A stretch of 64,000 nucleotides of DNA from Niallia circulans (GTDB lineage: Bacteria; Bacillota; Bacilli; Bacillales; Cytobacillaceae): the NCBI RefSeq assembly GCF_003726095.1, contig NZ_CP026031.1:3534001-3598000 (forward strand), read 5' to 3'. A program made the position numbers and the translations under genes. Below the pieces are notes generated by a model, which made no database searches, was not told where the DNA came from, and saw only the letters and a list, made by a program, of their open reading frames with translations. This document shows positions 55,178 to 64,000 of the stretch, in pieces. How positions within the stretch are numbered: position 1 is the first letter of the stretch; each line of letters begins with the position of its first letter.

Positions 55178-55627
55178 TTATAAATTTTCTACTCTTTCTT
55201 CTAATACTTCTTTCGCATTCTGCACATGATCATTATCTTCAGATTTCACCATTTTGACAAGAAACTTGCGCATAAGCAGCATTTTTAGTCCCTTAACATG
55301 TACAGTGCCTTCAAACTCTACTTGTGTACCTTCAGGAATTTCCGAAAAGCGATAAGCATAGTCAACCATCAGTCCATTGGAGCTACTTCTTCTAGTAAAT
55401 GCCTTATTTTTATCAAATGTAAGATATTCTATTTCTGCATACACTCTATTTCCACGAACATTTCTTATTTCTTTATATTTTGTGCCAACGCCAATTGGCT
55501 CTTCTGTCAACTTCTCTGCCGATATTACTTTATTCATATACGCGGAAGCATTTGCCATGTCAGCAAAATACGCAAAAACCTCTTCAATGGGCTCACAAAT
55601 AATAACACTTGCATGAAAATCAGCCAT
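55178..55627 (-). CDS. SRPBCC (START-like) family protein
   Basis: 149 residues. ASVIICEPIEEVFAYFADMANASAYM at the N-terminus and the YRFSEIPEGTQVEFEGTV strand region mark a polyketide-cyclase/START-type ligand-binding barrel. Ligand and role unknown. ATG 55627 follows AGGTGG closely (four bases); the TTG four codons earlier has no Shine-Dalgarno. Terminator downstream. Confidence 0.78.
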   Translation of the reverse strand: MADFHASVIICEPIEEVFAYFADMANASAYMNKVISAEKLTEEPIGVGTKYKEIRNVRGNRVYAEIEYLTFDKNKAFTRRSSSNGLMVDYAYRFSEIPEGTQVEFEGTVHVKGLKMLLMRKFLVKMVKSEDNDHVQNAKEVLEERVENL

Positions 55628-55764
55628 TTTCCACCTCAATAGGATCTATCTTTTTAGGTTTATCATTACTATTATAACGGATAAATGACTAATTGAATAA
55701 TTGATTTCTAGTGGAAGAAATGGAATTTTTCTTTGCGGATTAAAACCTATAGAAGTTTACAAAG

Positions 55765-55802
55765 AAAGGTAGATGAACTTATCCATGTTCATCTACCTTT
55801 TT
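55765..55802 (-). terminator. Terminator of the HAD phosphatase gene
   Basis: AAAGGTAGATGAAC / GTTCATCTACCTTT stem, loop TTATCCAT, with T-run on the plus side and A/T-rich flank on the minus side. Confidence 0.85.
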
Positions 55803-55810
55803 TGACTATA

Positions 55811-56665
55811 TTATTCTTCTAATGCTTTTCTAATTGCTTGAGCAACTCCACTTTCTTCATTTGTTCCTGTCACAAAGTGGCATTGGCGTTGAATATCTTC
55901 CACCGCATTTCCCATTGCTACTGCTCTGCCGGCCATTTGAAACATGGAAACATCATTATAATTATCCCCAATTGCCATCGTGTCAGAAAGAGAAATGTCA
56001 CGAGCTTTCACAAATTTCTCAAGCGCAATCCCTTTTTGGGCATCAACAGAAGTAATTTCTAAGTTCTCCTTACCGGAAGCACTGATTGCTGCTCCTTCAA
56101 GCTTAGTCAACTCTTCTCTAACATTACCTAAAACAATGGGATCAAAATGGAATGCTAATAATTTATAAATAACCTGGTCATCATCCTCAAATAATTCTTC
56201 ATAACTATCTAATTGATGAATTTCCTTAAGTCGTTCCTCAGCCGCTTTTTTAATCTCTTCCATATCTTTCACATGGCCACTTACTGTAAAAATATCCATA
56301 ATCAGTGATCTTGCTACTGTTTTATCAAGCGTATACGTCCCTCTATTAGTATAAACTTCATAATACACTTGATATTTATGTAAAATTTCAGCCATTTGTC
56401 TGGCTAGATCTTTACTTAATGGATTTGTATCGACGATAATATGCTCATTCGTTCTAATTTCTGCTCCATTTGCACAAATCATCGGTGTAATAATACCTGC
56501 CTCTTTTAAAAGGTCTCCTGCTTCTTCATAAGCACGACCAGTAGCAATTACTACCTCTACTCCTTTATCTTGTGCTTCTTTAATTGCTTCTCGATTTTCT
56601 TTCGTAATTTCTTGTGTGGATGTTAACAACGTCCCATCCATATCAATTGCTATGCATTTAATCAT
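55811..56665 (-). CDS. Cof-type HAD-IIB hydrolase
   Basis: 284 residues. Motif I IAIDMDGTLLTS, motif II VIATGRAYEEA, motif III lysine in ALEKFVKARDI region, motif IV AIGDNYNDVSMFQMAG. The central alpha/beta cap is of IIB type. Sugar- or cofactor-phosphate phosphatase by family; substrate unknown. GAGGGTG precedes ATG 56665. Monocistronic. Confidence 0.9.
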   Translation of the reverse strand: MIKCIAIDMDGTLLTSTQEITKENREAIKEAQDKGVEVVIATGRAYEEAGDLLKEAGIITPMICANGAEIRTNEHIIVDTNPLSKDLARQMAEILHKYQVYYEVYTNRGTYTLDKTVARSLIMDIFTVSGHVKDMEEIKKAAEERLKEIHQLDSYEELFEDDDQVIYKLLAFHFDPIVLGNVREELTKLEGAAISASGKENLEITSVDAQKGIALEKFVKARDISLSDTMAIGDNYNDVSMFQMAGRAVAMGNAVEDIQRQCHFVTGTNEESGVAQAIRKALEE

Positions 56666-57303
56666 CTAAACACCCTCAATAATTTATTCAGCTTCATCAA
56701 AATTTTCTAATTCCTTTATCATCATAACATGAAAGAACAAGCAGCAAAAGGAAGAGAACTTTAAGAGATGCTTGTCTTTTTGTAAATTATTTATCTGCTT
56801 GCTTTATATGCAGGAGCACAGGTTAGGAATAGGAATGCCTTTACTTGCGGCTTTCCACTCTTTTCTTGCGGCGCTTCTTATCTAATACCTTCACTAACCC
56901 ACTAATGAAATATCCCTGCTGTCCTCTTTCCCTTCTCAGCTTTCTTCCTAAACCATCTTCTATTTTGTCTTTTCTGTGAACGGATATGTGAACATTTTTC
57001 AAACAATGAGTGAACTTTACCGCAAACAGACGAAATTTCATTATGATATACCTATCATTTACCAAAAGGAGACGATCGGAAAAATCAACTTTGTTAAAAA
57101 CCTTTTATATCAATGTTTATCGACTTTTTCCATCAATAAATTACATAGGATGAACATCAAGGAATAGCACTTTTAACAAGCTTTTTTATCCTACTACCTC
57201 AATTAAATCTAATTGAATTTCATCTTATGCAATGATTTTTATCGCTTTAGCGAACTGGAAGATTCACAAATCTGTTCAAAATACAAAAAAGGAGGAGAAA
57301 TTC
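56666..57303. other. Regulatory gap upstream of cydABCD
   Basis: 638 bases. The TGTGAAC motif occurs at 56975 and 56987 and as GAGTGAAC near 57008. TGTGAACATTTTTCAAACA (56987-57005) is a partial match to the Rex operator TTGTGAAN4TTCACAA, and TTCACAAA lies near 57254. B. subtilis cydA is repressed by Rex here, so the motifs are worth testing. A basic frame ending GQQGYFISGLVKVLDKKRRK (about 56841-57000, minus) has no credible start. Confidence 0.4.
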
Positions 57304-58707
57304 ATGGATATGATTTTTCTATCGCGTTTACAATTTGCTTCAACGACCATATTCCACTTTTTATTCGTTCCCATTTCTATTGGTTTAGTATTTATTATCG
57401 CAATCATGGAATCTTTTTATGTGAAAACTGGGAATGAAGAATATAAAAAAATGGCAAAGTTTTGGGGCAAATTATTTTTAATCAATTTTGTTATTGGTAT
57501 TGTTACAGGGATTCTTCAAGAATTCCAGTTTGGTATGAACTGGTCTAACTATTCTCGCTTTGTTGGTGATGTATTTGGGGCACCACTTGCGATTGAGGCA
57601 TTGCTCGCTTTCTTTATGGAAAGCACCTTTATCGGACTTTGGATATTCGGCTGGGATCGTTTATCAAAAAAAGTACATTTAGCATGTATTTGGCTTACCG
57701 CATTTGGAACAACCATTTCCGCTTTCTGGATTTTAGCAGCAAACAGCTTTATGCAGCGCCCAGTTGGATTTGAGATTAATAATGGCCGCGCTGAAATGAA
57801 TGATTTTTTTGCACTTATTACAAACGGCCAAGTTCTTGTTGAGTTCCCTCATACTGTATTTGGAGCACTAGCTACTGGCGCATTTTTAGTGTGTGGAATT
57901 AGTGCTGTTAAATTGCTAGGCAAAAAAGATGTGGATTTCTTTAAAAAATCTTTTCAAATCGGTATTACCGTTGCATTAAGTGCTACTTTTCTAACACTTG
58001 TTGCTGGTCATGCCCAAGCGCAATTTTTAGTAGAAACACAACCAATGAAAATGGCTGCTAGTGAAGGACTATGGGATGAAAGCGAAGATCCAGCACCATG
58101 GACCGTTTTTGCCAATATTGATGTTGAAAACAAACAAAATAGCGGAGAAGTAAAAATCCCTTATCTACTAAGCATCCTCTCTTACAACACATTAGATGGC
58201 AGCGTAAAAGGGATGAATGACCTGCAAGCAGAGTATGTGCAGAAATATGGGGATGGCAATTATATTCCTCCAGTTAAAACAACATTCTGGAGTTTCCGCA
58301 TTATGGTTGCAGCAGGAGTAGCAATGATTCTCCTTGGGATATATGGCGTATTTCTGGCTTGGAAAAAGAAATTAGTTACTAAACCTAATAAATGGTTCTA
58401 CCGTTTCATGGTAGCAGGAATTTCCCTGCCATTTATCGCTAATACCTCTGGATGGATTATGACAGAAATTGGCAGACAGCCATGGACCGTTTTTGGATTA
58501 ATGACAACAGCAGATAGTATTTCCCCAAGTGTTTCAGCCGGGCAAGTATTATTCTCTATCATTGCCTTTTGTACCATCTACGCGATTCTAGGTGCTATCA
58601 TGGTTTACTTATATGTAAAAGTTATTAAAAAAGGGCCATATTTGATGGAAAAAGAAGATACAAAAGTAACGAATGACCCGTTTGCGAAGGAGGGTTTCCA
58701 TGCTTGA
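57304..58707 (+). CDS. cydA: Cytochrome bd ubiquinol oxidase subunit I
   Basis: 467 residues (B. subtilis 468). About nine membrane helices: LSRLQFASTTIFHFLFVPIS with the b595 haem histidine near residue 18, GFEINNGRAEMNDF, and the GRQPWTVFG signature. Short quinol loop as in Bacillus enzymes. Reduces oxygen to water with menaquinol under low oxygen. AAAGGAGGAG precedes ATG 57304; a longer frame start at 57232 is unsupported. Overlaps cydB by eight bases. Confidence 0.96.
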   Translation: MDMIFLSRLQFASTTIFHFLFVPISIGLVFIIAIMESFYVKTGNEEYKKMAKFWGKLFLINFVIGIVTGILQEFQFGMNWSNYSRFVGDVFGAPLAIEALLAFFMESTFIGLWIFGWDRLSKKVHLACIWLTAFGTTISAFWILAANSFMQRPVGFEINNGRAEMNDFFALITNGQVLVEFPHTVFGALATGAFLVCGISAVKLLGKKDVDFFKKSFQIGITVALSATFLTLVAGHAQAQFLVETQPMKMAASEGLWDESEDPAPWTVFANIDVENKQNSGEVKIPYLLSILSYNTLDGSVKGMNDLQAEYVQKYGDGNYIPPVKTTFWSFRIMVAAGVAMILLGIYGVFLAWKKKLVTKPNKWFYRFMVAGISLPFIANTSGWIMTEIGRQPWTVFGLMTTADSISPSVSAGQVLFSIIAFCTIYAILGAIMVYLYVKVIKKGPYLMEKEDTKVTNDPFAKEGFHA

Positions 58708-59716
58708 GTTAAATGTTCTTTGGTTTATCTTAGTCGCTGTTTTATTTATTGGATTCTTCTTTTTAGAAGGTTTTGATTTTGGGGTTGGAATGTCAACAAA
58801 GCTTTTAGCAAGAAATGATATGGAAAAACGAATACTCATTAATTCTATTGGTCCTTACTGGGATGCAAATGAAGTGTGGTTAATTACTGCAGGGGGCGCC
58901 ATGTTCGCCGCTTTCCCTCATTGGTATGCTACGATGTTCAGCGGATTTTATACACCGCTTGTAGTTGTTTTATTAGCATTAATCGTTCGGGCAACAGGAT
59001 TTGAATTCCGTGCAAAAGATAGCCACCCTGCATGGAAAAAGGCATGGGATCTTTGTATTTTCTTAGGAAGCTTTCTTCCACCTTTATTATTTGGCGTTGT
59101 TTTTGCTTGCTTTATGCAAGGACTGCCAATCGATAAAAATATGGAATTAAAAGCTGGCTTCTTTGATGTTGTAAACTACTATACATTAACAGGAGGGCTT
59201 ACAGTATTAGTCCTTTGCCTTGTACACGGACTAGTATTTACTACCTTACGTACCGTTGGTGACTTACGAGAAAGAGCAAGAAATTTAGCACAAAAGCTTT
59301 TGCCTTTACTAGGTATCTTATTAACGTTATTTTCTGCATTAACCTATATTAAAACAGATATTTTCCAAGAACGCGGCTTAATCCTTTCCTTTATCTTCTC
59401 ATTAGGGGTTATTGCTTTTGTCGTTGGCGGATTCTTTATCTCTCGAAAAATGGATGGATGGGCTTTCGGGATGACTGGTGCCGTTATCACCTTATCCTTT
59501 GCTTCCATTTTCATCGGCTTATTCCCTAGAGTAATGGTTAGCTCAATAAGTGATGCATTTAGTTTAACCATTCACAACGCAGCTTCCGGTCACTATTCTT
59601 TAAAAGTGATGACAATTGTAGCCCTAACGCTTCTGCCATTTGTTCTTGGCTATCAGATATGGAGCTATATTGTGTTCCGGAAACGTATTACTGAGAAGTC
59701 CCATTTAGAATACTAA
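58700..59716 (+). CDS. cydB: Cytochrome bd ubiquinol oxidase subunit II
   Basis: 338 residues with eight or nine membrane helices. LEGFDFGVGMSTKLLARND and GPYWDANEVWLITAGG are the family signatures. Partner of CydA. ATG 58700 follows AAGGAGGG by six bases, inside the cydA end. Its stop shares one base with the next start. Confidence 0.96.
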   Translation: MLELNVLWFILVAVLFIGFFFLEGFDFGVGMSTKLLARNDMEKRILINSIGPYWDANEVWLITAGGAMFAAFPHWYATMFSGFYTPLVVVLLALIVRATGFEFRAKDSHPAWKKAWDLCIFLGSFLPPLLFGVVFACFMQGLPIDKNMELKAGFFDVVNYYTLTGGLTVLVLCLVHGLVFTTLRTVGDLRERARNLAQKLLPLLGILLTLFSALTYIKTDIFQERGLILSFIFSLGVIAFVVGGFFISRKMDGWAFGMTGAVITLSFASIFIGLFPRVMVSSISDAFSLTIHNAASGHYSLKVMTIVALTLLPFVLGYQIWSYIVFRKRITEKSHLEY

Positions 59717-61416
59717 TGGATAAAAATCTTTTAAAACTTACTGGGATCAAGCCGATTCTCGCAACTATAGGAATATTAACCATTGTGGAAGGAGCTGCTA
59801 TTATTCTGCAGGCCAAATGGCTTGCAGAAATAATAGCCTCTTTATATAACGGAGAGGCCTATCAAGAACAATATGTAAAGATCATATTGTTCTTATTAGC
59901 TTTTTTAGGGCGGCATTTTTTACACACTATCCAACAAAATATCGCTACCGCATTTGCTGAAAAAACGAGTAAAGAGCTTCGTCTTCAGTTAATGCAAAAA
60001 TTATTTGAATTAGGTCCTAAGTTCACCAAGAAACAAGGAAGTGGAAACATTGCTACACTTGTCCTTGAAGGGATTAGCCAATATAAAACATATTTGGAGC
60101 TTTTTCTACCAAGAATGCTGGCTACCGGAATAGTTCCAGGCATGATTATTCTATATGTATATTGGAATGATTGGCTATCGGGTGTAATCTTAACAGTTAC
60201 AACGCCGATTTTAATCGGATTTCTAATACTTGTGGGCATGGCAGCTAGCAGCCAAATGAATCGGCAGCTTGCCACCTACAAAATCTTATCTAATCACTTT
60301 TTGGATTCTTTAAGAGGACTAGAAACACTGAAGTTTCTAGGAAGAAGCAAACAGCATAGCGGAAATATCGAAAAAGTAAGTGAACAATATCGCGGGGCAA
60401 CGATGAAAACATTACGATTAGCATTCTTATCCTCCTTTTCTTTAGACTTCTTTACCTCGCTTTCTGTTGCAGTGGTAGCAGTAAACTTAGGATTACGCTT
60501 AATAAACGGTGATTTAGTTTTATTACCTGCCTTAATGATTCTTATTTTAGCACCAGAATTTTTCCTGCCTGTTCGAATGGTCGGAGCTGATTATCACGCA
60601 ACATTAGACGGAAAAGAAGCTGGGGATGCAATCCAAACGATTATCCAAACCCAAAAATCTACCAAAATGACAGGACAGTCTATTTCTTTAGGTAATAATC
60701 TTTTCTTAACGTTTGACCATGTTACCTTTCAGCATCATCCAAAGGAAAAGGCAACCTTAAAAAACCTTTCCTTTACGATTGATGGTTATAAAAAAATTGG
60801 TGTTGTCGGTGAAAGTGGCGCGGGGAAGTCTACGCTTATTGACCTCCTAAGCGGGTTTTCTCAGCATTGCGCGGGGAGTATTTCTGTAAATGGTGTTTCT
60901 TTACCTAGCCTTATGACAGAGGAATGGAGACAGCTGACTACGTATATCCCGCAAGCTCCTTATATATTTAGCATGACGTTACGAGAAAATATTGCCTTTT
61001 ATCATCCAGATGCTACCGACGAGGAAATTATCCAAGCATTAAAAGCAACTGGGCTATACGACATTTACACCACTTTTCCTAATGGTCTAGATGAAATATT
61101 AGGAGATGGAGGAAGAAATTTAAGTGGCGGGCAGGAACAAAGAATTGCTTTGGCACGTGCATTCTTAACCAATCGAAAAATCATGCTGTTAGATGAGCCA
61201 ACTTCCCATTTAGATATTGAAACGGAGTTTGAATTAAAAGAAATGATGCTTCCTTTATTTAATGAGAAATTAGTATTCCTGGCAACTCATCGTCTTCATT
61301 GGATGAAAGAGATGGATTCGATTATTGTCATGGATCAAGGCACCATCGTAGAAACAGGCACACATGAAGAGCTAGTCGCAGCAAAGGGCTTTTATTATAA
61401 GCTATTACAACAGTAA
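59716..61416 (+). CDS. cydC: Thiol reductant ABC exporter, first subunit (CydC in B. subtilis naming)
   Basis: 566 residues. Six-helix membrane domain (1-320), then ATPase with Walker A GESGAGKS, signature LSGGQEQR, Walker B IMLLDEPTSHLD and switch ATHRLH. The heterodimer exports cysteine/glutathione-type thiols and is needed for assembly of cytochrome bd. In E. coli nomenclature this first subunit is called CydD. ATG overlaps the cydB stop by one base. Confidence 0.92.
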   Translation: MDKNLLKLTGIKPILATIGILTIVEGAAIILQAKWLAEIIASLYNGEAYQEQYVKIILFLLAFLGRHFLHTIQQNIATAFAEKTSKELRLQLMQKLFELGPKFTKKQGSGNIATLVLEGISQYKTYLELFLPRMLATGIVPGMIILYVYWNDWLSGVILTVTTPILIGFLILVGMAASSQMNRQLATYKILSNHFLDSLRGLETLKFLGRSKQHSGNIEKVSEQYRGATMKTLRLAFLSSFSLDFFTSLSVAVVAVNLGLRLINGDLVLLPALMILILAPEFFLPVRMVGADYHATLDGKEAGDAIQTIIQTQKSTKMTGQSISLGNNLFLTFDHVTFQHHPKEKATLKNLSFTIDGYKKIGVVGESGAGKSTLIDLLSGFSQHCAGSISVNGVSLPSLMTEEWRQLTTYIPQAPYIFSMTLRENIAFYHPDATDEEIIQALKATGLYDIYTTFPNGLDEILGDGGRNLSGGQEQRIALARAFLTNRKIMLLDEPTSHLDIETEFELKEMMLPLFNEKLVFLATHRLHWMKEMDSIIVMDQGTIVETGTHEELVAAKGFYYKLLQQ

Positions 61417-61433
61417 GGAGGATGACTCTAAAA

Positions 61434-63155
61434 ATGAATGAAAACAAATGGATTTCTCCATTTCTGAAAGCAAATAGTGGCCGAATTGTCTTAATTCTTT
61501 TCTTGAGTGTCCTAGCTTTACTTACAGCTGCGATGCTTACCTTTACTTCTGGCTATCTTATTTCTAAATCAGCCATCCCAGTCGAAAATATATTAATGGT
61601 TTATGTACCAATTGTTGGCGTGAGAACCTTTGGTATTAGTCGGGCTGTTTTAAGCTATTTAGAAAAATTGGCTGGTCATCATACCGTTCTGCGCATTTTA
61701 TCGAAAATGAGGATAAAGCTATATCAAATTTTAGAACCACAAGCTTTGTTTTTAAAAAGCAGATTTAAAGTTGGCGACATGCTCGGGATTCTTTCTGATG
61801 ACATTGAGAAACTGCAAAATATATATTTACGGACCATTTTCCCTACCTTTGCAACCTCTGTTTTATATATTTTAGTGGTATGTGCTATTGGGATATTAGA
61901 TATTCCTTTCGCCATTCTTATGGCCATTTATTTAGGCCTATTATTATTCGTCTTTCCTATTCTTTCTTTAGTGCTCATGCGCGAAAACCAAAGAGAATTT
62001 AAACAAAAAAGAAACGGGCTATATCAAAAATTAACGGATAGTATTTTAGGTATTAGCGACTGGGTTATCAGCGGTCGGTCGAAAAGCTTTATAGAGGAAT
62101 ATGAAAAAGAGGAAGCGATTGTTGCGCAAATCAATTATAAACTTGTTCAATTTACTCGGTGGCGCAACTTTGCTTCCCAAGCAGTTGCGGCATTGATTAT
62201 CCTTTCTCTCGTTTTCTGGTCTAGTAAGCAATATATCGGTGGCGCTATTCCTGTTACATTAATTGCTGCTATTATTCTAGTTGCCTTGCCAATCTTGGAC
62301 GCTTTTCTAGTCGTTTCTGATGCATTTGAAAAACTGCCAGCCTATCAAGACTCGCTAGCTAGACTTAACAAACTAAATGTTCCTGAACAAAAAAACGAAA
62401 GAGTTCGTCCGATCTTGGACACCGATATAGTCAATATTCAAGTTGATCAAATTTCTTATCAGTATGAGAAAGAACAAACTTTATCCCTATCTAATGTAAG
62501 TTTAGATATTCCACAGGGGAAAAAGATTGCCATTATCGGTAGAAGCGGTGCTGGTAAATCAACCTTACTGAAATTGATTCAAGGAGTAATCCAGCCAACA
62601 ACAGGAAGAGTCACTTATAATGGAGAGACATCTGCTTCGTTTCATGCAGAGACTTCTTCGATTATATCTGTGCTCAATCAAACACCTCACCTCTTTGCAA
62701 CAACCTTACGAAATAATATTTTACTAGGGGTAGAAGAAGCATCCGATGAAGAACTAATAAAAGCGATTAAAGCGGCTCAATTAGAGGAGTTAATTTCCTC
62801 CTTGCCAAATGGGTTGGATACTTTTATGGAGGAAACTGGCCAACGTTTTTCTGGCGGAGAGAGACAAAGAGTAGCACTAGCCAGAATATTGCTCCAAAAG
62901 ACTCCTATTGTTATTATGGATGAACCAAATGCCAGTCTTGACCCAAAAACAGAAAAAGCATTGCTTAAAACAATCTTTACAACATTGGAAGGAAAAACAA
63001 TCATCTGGATTACCCATCATCTTGTAGGTGTAGAAGAGATGGATGAAATTATCTTTATGGATCAAGGAGAGATCGTTCTGAGAGGAAGCCATCAAGAACT
63101 GCTAGCTACAAGCAGCCGCTACCAGCAATTATATGCATTAGATCATCCAGAATGA
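61434..63155 (+). CDS. cydD: Thiol reductant ABC exporter, second subunit (CydD in B. subtilis naming)
   Basis: 573 residues. Membrane domain (1-320), ATPase with GRSGAGKS, FSGGERQR, IVIMDEPNASLD and WITHHLVG. Walker B carries N instead of the usual T/S after DEP. Partner of the preceding subunit. The ATG at 61434 is 12 bases after GGAGG; the ATG at 61422 touches the Shine-Dalgarno and is less likely. It is the last gene of cydABCD. Confidence 0.91.
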   Translation: MNENKWISPFLKANSGRIVLILFLSVLALLTAAMLTFTSGYLISKSAIPVENILMVYVPIVGVRTFGISRAVLSYLEKLAGHHTVLRILSKMRIKLYQILEPQALFLKSRFKVGDMLGILSDDIEKLQNIYLRTIFPTFATSVLYILVVCAIGILDIPFAILMAIYLGLLLFVFPILSLVLMRENQREFKQKRNGLYQKLTDSILGISDWVISGRSKSFIEEYEKEEAIVAQINYKLVQFTRWRNFASQAVAALIILSLVFWSSKQYIGGAIPVTLIAAIILVALPILDAFLVVSDAFEKLPAYQDSLARLNKLNVPEQKNERVRPILDTDIVNIQVDQISYQYEKEQTLSLSNVSLDIPQGKKIAIIGRSGAGKSTLLKLIQGVIQPTTGRVTYNGETSASFHAETSSIISVLNQTPHLFATTLRNNILLGVEEASDEELIKAIKAAQLEELISSLPNGLDTFMEETGQRFSGGERQRVALARILLQKTPIVIMDEPNASLDPKTEKALLKTIFTTLEGKTIIWITHHLVGVEEMDEIIFMDQGEIVLRGSHQELLATSSRYQQLYALDHPE

Positions 63156-63176
63156 ATCCGGTAATAGGCGAGTCTT

Positions 63177-63207
63177 CATTAAAGAAGGCCGCCTTAATGT
63201 TTTATTT
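63177..63207 (+). terminator. Possible terminator of cydABCD
   Basis: CATTAA (63177-63182) pairs with TTAATG across AGAAGGCCGCC, followed by TTTTATTTG. A modest stem. Confidence 0.5.
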
Positions 63208-63316
63208 GTTTCGGTTCTTCCTCTGTTACCTTTTCACTCTTCGGTTTTCGCAAAAGAGCCTTTGAGGATACCTCTTTACTAAGACATGTTGAACGGCCTG
63301 CCCTGCTCTTAAAAAT

Positions 63317-63793
63317 TTAATGAATTACATCTTCTACTCTTGCTTCTGTTACTTGGATTAAATTGTTAACTTCCATTTCAATTTGAACACCAATCTTCCC
63401 TCCACTAACAATAATTGAGGATTGTTTGTTCACACTCTCATCCAGGATTGTCTCATATTTTTTCTTCATGCCGATTGGCGAACAGCCACCCCGAATATAA
63501 CCAGTTGTTTTTTGAATATCCTTTACGGCAATCATTTCTAGCTTTTTTGCATTGACTACTTTTGCTGCCTTTTTTAAATCAAGCTCTGCTTCAACAGGGA
63601 TAACAAATACATAAATTCCATTCCCCGTATCTTTCACCACAAGTGTTTTATACACCATTTCGGTTTCTTTACCAATCTTACCCGCAACGGATATACCATC
63701 GATTTTTCCATCCTTATTTTCATAGGTATGTACACTGTAGGGAGTCTTTTCGGCATCCAAAATTCGCATTGCATTTGTTTTGGTAATAGCCAT
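63317..63793 (-). CDS. ybaK: Cys-tRNA(Pro) deacylase, YbaK/EbsC family
   Basis: 158 residues. YbaK/ProX editing-domain fold: TKTNAMRILDAEKTPYSVH, YKTLVVKD (catalytic lysine region), GYIRGGCSPIGMKKKY, and IIVSGGKIGVQIEM. Clears cysteine mischarged on tRNA-Pro. ATG 63793 is preferred; GTG 12 bases earlier is directly next to AAGGAAG. Confidence 0.9.
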   Translation of the reverse strand: MAITKTNAMRILDAEKTPYSVHTYENKDGKIDGISVAGKIGKETEMVYKTLVVKDTGNGIYVFVIPVEAELDLKKAAKVVNAKKLEMIAVKDIQKTTGYIRGGCSPIGMKKKYETILDESVNKQSSIIVSGGKIGVQIEMEVNNLIQVTEARVEDVIH

Positions 63794-63948
63794 AGCTATA
63801 TACACTTCCTTTCCTAACGCTGGTAAATTTTCTCTAATTAAACCATATCATATCGCCACCCAAAATGAGTATTAATTATTGCAGAACCAAAGCATCATAT
63901 TCTTCATATAGTATGGAAAGTAGAAATCGACTTGCTGGGAGGAATAAA

Positions 63949-64000
63949 ATGAAACCGACCTATCAAGATGCCCTTGCCTATTTCGGGGTGAGCGGTGCAC
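63949..64000 (+). CDS. Start of an unidentified gene (MKPTYQDALAYFGVSGA...)
   Basis: Seventeen codons before the window ends. GGGAGG lies six bases before ATG 63949, a very good ribosome-binding site. The visible residues MKPTYQDALAYFGVSGA are not enough for an assignment; a SAM-dependent methyltransferase is possible from memory of similar N-termini, but this is weak. Confidence 0.6.
   Translation, partial: MKPTYQDALAYFGVSGA

Noticed and set aside
56841..57065. 74-codon basic frame in the cydA upstream region
   Set aside because: Its end looks protein-like (FISGLVKVLDKKRRKKRV), but the TTG start has no Shine-Dalgarno and the region carries Rex-like motifs; too weak to annotate as a gene.

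Overview
The window is about 64 kb of low-GC chromosome from an endospore-forming member of the Bacillaceae. Evidence: spo0F, rsfA, gerQ, a pbpG-type class A PBP, bshB2 (bacillithiol), hemQ, lipL, and gene blocks in the order of the Bacillus subtilis ywj-ywi-ywh-ywf-ywd regions. It resembles Niallia/Cytobacillus-like species, but the genus cannot be fixed from sequence reading alone. No rRNA, tRNA, CRISPR array, prophage or complete insertion sequence was seen.

Layout. (1) 1-1890: a minus-strand merR-CNNM-CNNM cation-transport operon; both CNNM genes have the same leader hairpin in front of a TTG start. (2) 2.1-12.2 kb: the housekeeping block tdk-rpmE-rho-murA-fbaA-spo0F-(ywjG)-pyrG-rpoE. The usual glpX and tal genes are missing and 0.5-0.7 kb gaps stand in their places. 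pyrG keeps a recognisable CTP-sensing attenuator. (3) 12.4-18.1 kb: clsB (ywjE) and a natRK/natAB sodium-efflux cassette with a LytTR-style direct repeat between the divergent halves. (4) 18.5-23.4 kb: a complete subtilin-type immunity and regulation cassette (lipoprotein, spaFEG, spaRK) behind a spa-box, but without lantibiotic biosynthesis or precursor genes. (5) 23.7-32.1 kb: argS-ywiB, an SH3/L,D-transpeptidase, speE-speB, pbpG. (6) 32.1-35.3 kb: an array of twelve intact plus two decayed 52-bp repeats, then a MutS2-like ATPase without the Smr nuclease domain. Its leader carries a seven-codon ORF and two intrinsic terminators, one of which shares a 12-base sequence with that ORF. (7) 35.3-49.3 kb: ywhD, ywhC, ywhB, ywgA, ywfO, an MFS exporter, rsfA, lipL, pta, hemQ, gerQ, ywdK, ywdI, a 57-codon cysteine-rich gene, ung, a DUF4230 gene and a sigma-B-type stress gene. 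(8) 49.7-64 kb: moaE-moaD-moeB, pdxK, yojF-bshB2, an esterase with paired operator-like sites, an SRPBCC protein, a HAD phosphatase, the cydABCD operon, a YbaK-type deacylase and the start of one more gene.

Intergenic DNA carries several families of dispersed structured repeats (14.1, 18.1, 25.9-26.4, 41.9, 49.4-49.6, 53.7 kb). One sits between two 28-bp copies of the same terminator, which suggests insertion at the terminator.

The least ordinary features are the MutS2-like gene with its attenuator-like leader, the adjoining 52-bp array, the orphan lantibiotic immunity module and the co-varying CNNM leader hairpins.
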